Assembly (NCBI RefSeq): GCF_041428715.1 | Contig: NZ_CP155572.1 | Source of the DNA: Sporomusa malonica | GTDB taxonomy: Bacteria; Bacillota; Negativicutes; Sporomusales; Sporomusaceae | Strand: one strand, 5' to 3' | DNA length: 64,000 nt | Part shown: positions 58,299-64,000 of the stretch, piece by piece | How positions within the stretch are numbered: position 1 is the first letter of the stretch | How the letters are laid out: the number at the start of each line of letters is the position of its first letter | Program-made: the position numbers and the translations under genes | The notes under the pieces: generated by a model | The model's input: only the letters and a program-made list of their open reading frames with translations | Told to the model about the DNA's origin: nothing | The model's database searches: none

Positions 58299-58853
58299 CT
58301 AAAACTTAACCTGTGGTACCTGTTTTGCGCCCTCATCGGCTTTAAAATACTCTTTGGGGCCAAACCCCATCGGGCCAGCAATGATACTGGTAGGCAGTGA
58401 GCGGATAGCCGTGTTGTACCCTTGGACGCTTTCATTGTAATCTTTACGGGCAACTGCTAGACGATTTTCTGTTCCTGCTAGTTCGTCCATGAGGGCCCGA
58501 AAGTTCTTGTCCGCTTTTAAGTTAGGGTAGTTTTCCGATATTACTAGCAGCCGACTTAAAGCCGAACTCAGTTCGCTATTGGCCTGTGCTTTAGCAACAG
58601 GGCCTTGGGCACCGCCCAATTTAGCCCTCGCATCGGCTACTGCCTGTATAGCTTGCTGCTCATGACCGGCATAGCCTTTTACCGTATTAACCAGGTTGGG
58701 AATCAAATCGGCCCGGCGTTGAAGCTGGTTTTCGATTTGACTCCACTTGCCATTCACGTTCTCGCTCATGCCAACTAAGTTGTTATATCCCGAGAAAATA
58801 CTAACTGCTATAACCGCTACAACCGCCAAAACAATCCATACCGTTTTATTCAT
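58299..58853 (-). CDS. lemA: LemA family protein
   Basis: 184 residues: N-terminal membrane anchor (5-22) and the LemA helical domain (YNNLVGMSENVNGKWSQIE, QRRADLIPNLVNTVKGYA, and C-terminal ARKDYNESVQGYNT). GGAGG precedes the ATG. Envelope-associated in other bacteria; here under a three-box repeat promoter. Confidence 0.93.
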   Translation of the reverse strand: MNKTVWIVLAVVAVIAVSIFSGYNNLVGMSENVNGKWSQIENQLQRRADLIPNLVNTVKGYAGHEQQAIQAVADARAKLGGAQGPVAKAQANSELSSALSRLLVISENYPNLKADKNFRALMDELAGTENRLAVARKDYNESVQGYNTAIRSLPTSIIAGPMGFGPKEYFKADEGAKQVPQVKF

Positions 58854-58935
58854 AGTCGTTCCTCCTTACGTGTTCTTGCTAACAGCCACTCTATATGACC
58901 GAGAGCCAAGCTGCTCGAACTTATTCTATGACTTC

Positions 58936-58978
58936 AGTATACACTATAATTATGAAGAAATTTTGAAGAAGTCATGAA
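58936..58978 (-). promoter_or_regulatory. TTCA 11-bp-repeat promoter, lemA
   Basis: Three boxes (TGAA at 58953, 58964, 58975) and TGAT at 58986, 11 bases, then TATACT (58941-58936). Confidence 0.85.
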
Positions 58979-59038
58979 GAAATTGTGATATTTTTTAAAG
59001 ACACACTAGCAGAGTATTATTATGCCCTGAGTAAAAAA

Positions 59039-59058
59039 GCCTAGCTGTAAAGCTAGGC
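59039..59058 (-). terminator. Terminator of the lgt-methyltransferase operon
   Basis: GCCTAGCT GTAA AGCTAGGC with A/T runs on both sides. Confidence 0.8.
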
Positions 59059-59075
59059 AAAAAATATAGTGTAAC

Positions 59076-59717
59076 CTATGAGGCTTTACTCATCCCTGAA
59101 CGACTAAAAGGAATAAACCCTGGGGTAACTGCCGCATAACTGGCATATTCCTCACCGAATTGTTCCAGGGCGTCCTTTTCTTCCTGACGCGCCAGCCACA
59201 CATACATACGGATAAGTACCGGATACATTAGGACCGTAAGCAGTGTCGGCCATTGGATTAAAAAGCCGGTCATGACAGCGATAAACGCAATATACTGGGG
59301 GTGGCGTACATAGGCGTACGGTCCGCTAGTCGCAACTACGCCCTTACGCTGGGCTCGATATAAGAACATCCAGGTAAACCCAAGAAAAATCAACCCGCCA
59401 GATATCAGGAGATCGCTAACTCCGTGTATAGGGTTACTATGCGGGTCACCGGTAAACCCAAGCAGCGTATACCAAAGATGCCCGTTGTCGTGGGAAAAGA
59501 TATCCAGCTCCGGATAATGGCTTCCCAGCCAACCTGAGAGCAAATAAATTGTCAGGGGAAAACCATACATCTCAGTAAACAACGCCACAATAAAAGCCGA
59601 AAATGTACCAAAGGTACGCCAATCTTTAAATGAACGCGGTCGCGAAAAACTAAACGCAAAGACAATAATAATCAACGAGTTGATTATTACTATCGGCCAT
59701 AACCCGTAATGTGCCAT
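59076..59717 (-). CDS. Isoprenylcysteine carboxyl methyltransferase/PEMT-like membrane protein
   Basis: 213 residues, five membrane segments, with the SAM-binding VRHPQYIAF motif and a later EEKDALEQFGEEYASY typical of ICMT/NnrU-like methyltransferases. Its ATG overlaps the lgt stop (TAATG). The coupling to lgt hints at modification of lipids or lipoproteins; the substrate is unknown. Confidence 0.85.
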   Translation of the reverse strand: MAHYGLWPIVIINSLIIIVFAFSFSRPRSFKDWRTFGTFSAFIVALFTEMYGFPLTIYLLSGWLGSHYPELDIFSHDNGHLWYTLLGFTGDPHSNPIHGVSDLLISGGLIFLGFTWMFLYRAQRKGVVATSGPYAYVRHPQYIAFIAVMTGFLIQWPTLLTVLMYPVLIRMYVWLARQEEKDALEQFGEEYASYAAVTPGFIPFSRSGMSKAS

Positions 59718-60541
59718 TATTCCCTACACCCTTTCGCTTTTTTTCTATCCAAGTTCCTGATATGACCTACTTCCCGAATAACTTCCTTAGTCTGGGTCGC
59801 ACACCAAGCCCACAGCAAACCGGCCGCCAGTGCCGTGAGTAAGGCCGTTAGCTGCGCAGCCTTGAGTCCGCCGATAAGGAGGCTATCTGTCCGCAAAAAC
59901 TCTAAACCAAACCGAGCCAGTGAATACAGTACAAAATAGGCTAGCGCCACCTGACCGTCAAATTTCTTGCGCGGAAATAAATACAGTAATACCCAGAGAA
60001 TGAACACATCAAGCCCAGCCTCAAACAGTTCGGCCGGCACAAGCGGCACATTCCCCCAGGCCGCGTATGCCGGAGTTCCCGGCTGATAGACCACACCATA
60101 CCAGGCATCGGTAGGTTTGCCATAGGCATCGCCGTTGAACAAGCACCCAATACGTCCAATGGCTTGACCCAGAATGAGCGCCGGTGCGCCAATATCGACA
60201 AACCGCCTAAACGATAATCCCTTGCGGGGAAAATACCTGAGTGCCAGTAAGACATTGGCTATGACCGCTCCCTGTATGGACAGGCCCCCTTCCCAGAACA
60301 TCAGGGCATGCAGCGGATTGGCAGCATATTGTTCCCAAGAAAATGCAACCTCCCACAGCCTGGCCCCCAAGAGTCCGGCAAATAAGCCATACACTACATA
60401 CTCTTGCAGAATATCTTCGGTAAATTCACTGTTTTTTCCCAATCGTGTTGCCAGCCATAAACCAGCTAATACGCCTAAAGCCACCATAAGGCCCCAGGCA
60501 CGAACTTCGAATTCGCCGATAGTAAATAAGATTGGCTGCAA
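59717..60541 (-). CDS. lgt: Prolipoprotein diacylglyceryl transferase (Lgt) paralogue
   Basis: 274 residues from TTG at 60541 (AGGAGG upstream). Seven membrane segments; Lgt signature GQAIGRIGCLFNGDAYGKPT and the FLRTD motif are kept. The usual H/Y position in the GGLSxHG segment is Gln (GGLSIQGA), and the H-P-x-x-L-Y-E segment is PAELFE, so it is a divergent member. In a regulated operon with a 46-residue membrane peptide and a methyltransferase, it is probably an accessory Lgt rather than the housekeeping one. Confidence 0.88.
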   Translation of the reverse strand: MQPILFTIGEFEVRAWGLMVALGVLAGLWLATRLGKNSEFTEDILQEYVVYGLFAGLLGARLWEVAFSWEQYAANPLHALMFWEGGLSIQGAVIANVLLALRYFPRKGLSFRRFVDIGAPALILGQAIGRIGCLFNGDAYGKPTDAWYGVVYQPGTPAYAAWGNVPLVPAELFEAGLDVFILWVLLYLFPRKKFDGQVALAYFVLYSLARFGLEFLRTDSLLIGGLKAAQLTALLTALAAGLLWAWCATQTKEVIREVGHIRNLDRKKAKGCRE

Positions 60542-60561
60542 AATAACTTCCTCCTACCGTC

Positions 60562-60702
60562 TTAATAATGCATAACATAGGCAATCGCCACTGCGCTTAC
60601 TATCCTTGCTCCCCACTTTAATACTTTAAGAATTATCTTTTGTCCTGGTGTATATGTTTCTGTATCTCCTGCCTTAGGCAGTTCCGGTTTATTTTGTTCC
60701 AT
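60562..60702 (-). CDS. 46-residue single-span membrane protein
   Basis: ATG at 60702 with GAGGGGG upstream. Polar N-terminus (MEQNKPELPKAGDTETYTPG) and one membrane span near the C-terminus (RIVSAVAIAYVMHY). First gene of the lgt operon behind the three-box promoter; it ends 20 bases before the lgt start. No homologue recognised. Confidence 0.7.
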   Translation of the reverse strand: MEQNKPELPKAGDTETYTPGQKIILKVLKWGARIVSAVAIAYVMHY

Positions 60703-60741
60703 TGTAATTCCCCCTCGCCCTGCACAACACTTATCGTCATA

Positions 60742-60784
60742 ATCATATCATTTAGTTTTGAAGAACCTGTGAAGACGCTGTGAA
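60742..60784 (-). promoter_or_regulatory. TTCA 11-bp-repeat promoter, lgt operon
   Basis: Three boxes (TGAA at 60759, 60770, 60781), 11 bases, then TATGAT (60747-60742). Confidence 0.83.
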
Positions 60785-60810
60785 GAAATTGTGTTTTTTC
60801 ATTTAAAATA

Positions 60811-60840
60811 AGCAGCCCTCCACCAGTCGGAGGGCTGCTT
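60811..60840 (-). terminator. Terminator of the Met-rich secreted gene
   Basis: AGCAGCCCTCC / GGAGGGCTGCT stem followed by TTATTTT in the minus direction. Confidence 0.8.
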
Positions 60841-60870
60841 GCGCAATGTGGTTTATTGTCGGGCTCGACT

Positions 60871-61308
60871 TTATCCGTGATGACCACTATGGGCGTTTGA
60901 AGGATTACTCGGAGTCTGCTCAACCTGCTGAGGGCCGCTGTGATCGCTGCTCATATCCACAGAATTCACCAAATCAGACATCATCTGATGAAAACTCATA
61001 TCCTGCTGGAGCATCTGCTTCATGATTCCCTGCATCTCAGGAGTTTTCATGACGTCTTTCATCGCCTTTTGCATTTCGGGATTTTTCATCATTTCAATGC
61101 ACTGTTTTTGCATTTCCGGTGTTTTCATCATTTCAGCCATAGCCTTAGGATTCAGGTTCCCCATCATAGCACCCATCTGATTTGTCTGCGTTTCACATGT
61201 CTGGGGTACTTTTTCAGCCGCTTGGGCTATCGTAGGGCTGATACCTAAACCAAACATAGAAGCGGTTACAAGACCGCCAACAACCCAAATTGCGAATTTC
61301 TTATTCAT
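60871..61308 (-). CDS. Met-rich secreted protein with PEMQ repeats and HSGHHG tail
   Basis: 145 residues from ATG at 61308 (GGAGGG upstream). Signal peptide (1-30), TPEMQKQCIEMMKNPEMQKA-type repeats and a C-terminal AHSGHHG. Related in plan to 14516 (PEMK repeats) and in tail to 52754. Likely an extracytoplasmic Cu+/Ag+ buffer. No repeat box is seen upstream. Confidence 0.8.
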   Translation of the reverse strand: MNKKFAIWVVGGLVTASMFGLGISPTIAQAAEKVPQTCETQTNQMGAMMGNLNPKAMAEMMKTPEMQKQCIEMMKNPEMQKAMKDVMKTPEMQGIMKQMLQQDMSFHQMMSDLVNSVDMSSDHSGPQQVEQTPSNPSNAHSGHHG

Positions 61309-61388
61309 TACAAACCCTCCATAAGTATGATATTTTTGATTTTATCTCATTCTAGCTGGATTAGATCTCCAATAAATCTATTTGTTAA

Positions 61389-61946
61389 TTATAACACGCG
61401 CTTTGCCCCATAATATCGTTTAACGAAATATGCATCGTTCATATCACTAATTGCCACTATGCCTTGGGAAAAGGAAGTGTGGATAAATTTATTACCGCCG
61501 ATATAGATGCCTACATGGGACGCGCCTGGCTCATAGGTGGTGAAATAAACCAGATCTCCCAGCTGCAGCGCTGCCGGTGATACCGTCCGCCCAACCAGGA
61601 ACTGCAAGTCGGCAGTACGGGGTAGATTGATGCCGGCCTGCCGGTATACATACTGCACCAACCCGGAGCAATCAAAGCCCTGGGCCGGGGAAGCCCCGCC
61701 CCATACCACCGGCTGACCAAGCATATTCCGAGCGACTGCCAAAATTTGCGTGGCCTGCCCATTGGACAAAGAGGGACTACGAACCGCCATTTGCTGTTCA
61801 TCGGCAACCGGCATAACGGCCCCAGCTAGAACAGCGTCAAGTGACTGAAAAAACTGATTATACCCGGAAGCCGGAGCGGCCTCCGCCGCCGCTGCACCGC
61901 TTAGGAGCGCGCTGGTCAGTAAAGCGATCACTGCCCATCTGGTCAT
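61389..61946 (-). CDS. Secreted NlpC/P60 peptidoglycan endopeptidase
   Basis: 185 residues: signal peptide (1-24), then NlpC/P60 domain (about 65-185) with catalytic Cys in GFDCSGLVQYVY and His in SHVGIYIG. Similar to the domain at 32834 but without PG_binding_1. AAGGAGG precedes the ATG. No riboswitch is seen upstream. Confidence 0.9.
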   Translation of the reverse strand: MTRWAVIALLTSALLSGAAAAEAAPASGYNQFFQSLDAVLAGAVMPVADEQQMAVRSPSLSNGQATQILAVARNMLGQPVVWGGASPAQGFDCSGLVQYVYRQAGINLPRTADLQFLVGRTVSPAALQLGDLVYFTTYEPGASHVGIYIGGNKFIHTSFSQGIVAISDMNDAYFVKRYYGAKRVL

Positions 61947-61971
61947 TGTCCGCTCCTCCTTTCCGAGTCAA

Positions 61972-62445
61972 TTAGTGACTCATGCTCTGCAGATGCGTTG
62001 TAGTTTGCTTCATAAGGTCTTGCATGGCTTTTACTTTGCCCTCTACAGCACTTGGATCTGCTTTCCCAGAGTTTACACTATCCTTAATTTCGACTGCCGC
62101 TTTGCGTAGTTTATCTTTTAAACCAGCATCCATCATATGGGGCATGACCTTATCGGTGATACTCACCAGTTGTGCAGCACTCTTTTGTGCATCCATCGTT
62201 TGGCCGCCCTTTACTTGCTTGACTACGTCTTGCAAGGATTTATCCATATCTTTCATCATAGGCATCGGGTCTTCCTTGGGCATGTTCATGCTGCTCATGT
62301 CATGGCCTGAATGTTGGGCAGTTGGTTGTTGCGTAGCAGTTGGTTGTTGCGTAGCCGCCGGTTTGTCGTTAGAACCGCACCCTGCAACCAGAGACATCGT
62401 TACGGCAATGGCTAAAGCACCGAACAATACTTTACTTTTTTTCAT
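61972..62445 (-). CDS. Met/His-containing lipoprotein
   Basis: 157 residues: signal peptide with lipobox LVAGCGS, a Gln/Thr/Pro linker with repeated ATQQPT, HSGHDMSSMNMPKEDPMPMM, and a helical domain. Paralogous in plan to 42869-43318. GGAGG lies upstream of the ATG. It sits next to the CusA gene, which suits a copper-binding accessory role. Confidence 0.8.
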   Translation of the reverse strand: MKKSKVLFGALAIAVTMSLVAGCGSNDKPAATQQPTATQQPTAQHSGHDMSSMNMPKEDPMPMMKDMDKSLQDVVKQVKGGQTMDAQKSAAQLVSITDKVMPHMMDAGLKDKLRKAAVEIKDSVNSGKADPSAVEGKVKAMQDLMKQTTTHLQSMSH

Positions 62446-62559
62446 AATTTAACAGCCTCCAGTAGGTTTTAATTATCTTATTTCAAAGTTTATGTTATTT
62501 GCTATGGGTGGGGGCATGAATCTCCCCACCCGCAGCTTCATTTGTTACGTTACCTGCAC

Positions 62560-64000
62560 TTACTCGACAGTGTGCGATTTGCCTGATACTGGTGGATTCT
62601 TGCGCTCGCGCCACTGGTTCCAAACCAAATAGATGCAAGGCAACACGATCAGGGTCAAAATTGTGGAAGTAACCAGACCACCTACGACTACCGTGGCCAT
62701 TGGCCGCTGTACCTCGGCACCGGTGCCGGTGGCAAAAATCAGCGGGAACAAGCCTAGGCTAGCAACCAGGGCAGTAATCATAACTGGGCGCAAGCGAGTG
62801 AAGGCACCTTCGAGAATGGCTTCTTCTAGTGATCGGTGGTCTCGCAAGTGCTTAATATAGGTCACCATGATGACCCCGTTCTGCACCGCAATCCCAAAGA
62901 GGGCGATGAAGCCGACAGCTGCCGCCACCGTCATGTAGGTGCCAGTAGCATACATGGCCACAATGCCACCCACTAAGGAGAACGGGATGTTCATCAAGAT
63001 GAGGAAGGCGTCGCTTGCCGACTTGAAGGTCATATAGAGCAAGAAGAATGTGAGCACGATGACCGCCGGCACCACTAATGCCAGCCGGTCTTTCGCCCGT
63101 TGCTGGTTTTCATACTGACCGGTCCATTTCAGGGAATAGCCGGGAGGCAAGTCCACCTTTTCCTTGATGACCTTGTTCGCTTCATCAACAAAACTAACTA
63201 CGTCCCGACCCCGGGTATTCATCTGCACGATCATTCGATAAACCCCGTTCTCACTGCTAATCATCGATGGTCCGTCTACGACCTGGAATTGTGCCACTTC
63301 GCCCAGCGGCACATAGGCACCGGTAGCTGGACCGGCTGCTGCGGTAGCTGCACCGCCACCCATGCCGCCCATCGCGCCACCGCTGCTTTTCGCCGCAGCG
63401 CCGCTACCGGTTATCGGAATGAGGATGTTTTGCATAGCGTCAATGGTTTCTCGGTTATCCCGGTTGTAACGAACTAGAACGTCAAAGCGTTTGCGGCCTT
63501 CGATAGTGGTCGTAGCGATTTTACCGCCTACCGCTAATTCAACGGCATCTTCGACATCGGCGATGTTAAGGCCATATCGGGCCGCTTTGTCCCGGTTGAC
63601 CTGAATTTCGAGATAAGGAGCACCAAAGACCCGTTCGGCCAGCAAATCGCTGACGCCAGGCACTGTTCCTAGAGCCTTTTCGATATCAAAGGCTTTTTGC
63701 TGCAGCACCTGCAAATCTTCGCCATAGAGTTTGATGCCCAATTCAGTACGAACCCCGGTGGTCAGCATGGATAACCGGCCGGCAATCGGCTGGGTAAAGG
63801 CCAAGTTAAGTCCAGGGATGTTGGCAAGTTTGACCATCATCTCCTGTTCAATTGCCTCTTTGGTCATACCGGGGCGCCACTGGTCTTTCGGTTTTAAGGT
63901 GACAATGGTTTCAATCATGTTGATCGGTGCCGGGTCCATGGCCGAATTAGCCCGTCCCACTTTACCCACCGACATATCGATTTCCGGAATGTCTAGGATG
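62560..64000 (-). CDS. cusA: CusA/CzcA-family RND heavy-metal efflux pump, 3' part
   Basis: The frame continues past the window end; about 480 C-terminal residues are present. Family features: TDPAPINMIET-like opening (DPAPINMIETIVTLKP), KLYGEDLQVLQQ, GGKIATTTIEGRKRFDVLVR and the membrane part with FIALFGIAVQNGVIMV. The CusA-type stretch TTGVRTELGIK is clear. An unusual Gly/Ala/Met insert (GGAMGGMGGGAATAAAGPAT) interrupts the periplasmic domain just before PLGEVA. Probably exports Cu+/Ag+ across both membranes. Confidence 0.92.
   Translation of the reverse strand, partial: ILDIPEIDMSVGKVGRANSAMDPAPINMIETIVTLKPKDQWRPGMTKEAIEQEMMVKLANIPGLNLAFTQPIAGRLSMLTTGVRTELGIKLYGEDLQVLQQKAFDIEKALGTVPGVSDLLAERVFGAPYLEIQVNRDKAARYGLNIADVEDAVELAVGGKIATTTIEGRKRFDVLVRYNRDNRETIDAMQNILIPITGSGAAAKSSGGAMGGMGGGAATAAAGPATGAYVPLGEVAQFQVVDGPSMISSENGVYRMIVQMNTRGRDVVSFVDEANKVIKEKVDLPPGYSLKWTGQYENQQRAKDRLALVVPAVIVLTFFLLYMTFKSASDAFLILMNIPFSLVGGIVAMYATGTYMTVAAAVGFIALFGIAVQNGVIMVTYIKHLRDHRSLEEAILEGAFTRLRPVMITALVASLGLFPLIFATGTGAEVQRPMATVVVGGLVTSTILTLIVLPCIYLVWNQWRERKNPPVSGKSHTVE

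Noticed and set aside
1..64000. tRNA, rRNA, complete IS, prophage or att sites
   Set aside because: Looked for conserved tRNA TTC loops, rRNA motifs, transposase cores with inverted ends and integrases; only an IS66 fragment was found.

Overview
The window looks like chromosome of a diderm, endospore-forming Firmicute of the Negativicutes (Sporomusaceae type). The evidence is an SLH-domain outer-membrane beta-barrel of the OmpM type ending in Phe (29748-30890), a SpoIIP-like sporulation hydrolase, strong Firmicutes-type ribosome binding sites (GGAGG) with many GTG/TTG starts, and Mn2+ and c-di-AMP riboswitches of the Firmicutes kind. No rRNA, tRNA, complete insertion sequence or CRISPR array was found.

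Layout: 0-3.1 kb holds two DUF421 proteins and a Mn2+-riboswitch-controlled UPF0016/GDT1 cation exporter. 3.1-6.6 kb is a Fur-box-controlled ferric iron ABC importer. 6.8-8.6 kb is a GC-rich, poorly coding stretch with two duplicated leader-plus-small-ORF cassettes. 8.6-19 kb carries a Cys-rich peptide, a SHOCT protein, an orphan response regulator beside a kinase remnant, a two-component system with a Met/His-rich sensor loop, an MCP, a Met-rich secreted protein, RseC, an HMA-TauE-cupredoxin fusion and a multicopper oxidase. 19-37 kb is mixed: DUF881/Sbp, a YeiH-type transporter with an attenuator-like leader, an apparent selenoprotein gene with in-frame UGA, a second MCP, DUF3084, OmpM, NlpC/P60 under a c-di-AMP riboswitch, CAP protein and SpoIIP. 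37-56 kb is an unusual island of Met-rich, His-rich and SHOCT small envelope proteins, a six-gene Met-rich membrane operon, and a second Met/His-sensor two-component system. 56-64 kb has HD-GYP and GGDEF proteins, LemA, an Lgt paralogue operon, Met/His-rich secreted proteins, NlpC/P60 and the 3' part of a CusA-type RND pump.

The main discovery is a regulon that can be read directly from the sequence. About two dozen promoters share one architecture: direct repeats of TTCA at exactly 11-bp spacing, followed by exactly 11 bp and then a TAtaaT-like -10. This is the layout expected for an OmpR/PhoB-family activator. The sites lie in front of the orphan response regulator, the 54-56 kb two-component operon, the multicopper oxidase, RseC, OmpM, LemA, the Lgt paralogue, the selenoprotein, most Met-rich/SHOCT genes and one apparent small RNA. 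Because both histidine kinases have short extracytoplasmic loops rich in Met and His, and the targets are Met/His/Cu-protein rich, I infer a copper (or silver)/envelope-stress regulon. The inducer and the identity of the regulator are inference; the repeat architecture is seen.

The genes appear to form an envelope metal-handling programme: sensing (two kinase/regulator pairs), oxidation (multicopper oxidase), buffering (Met-rich and His-rich secreted, lipoprotein and membrane proteins), export (CusA, HMA-TauE-cupredoxin fusion) and envelope maintenance (OmpM, LemA, Lgt, RseC, L,D-transpeptidase).
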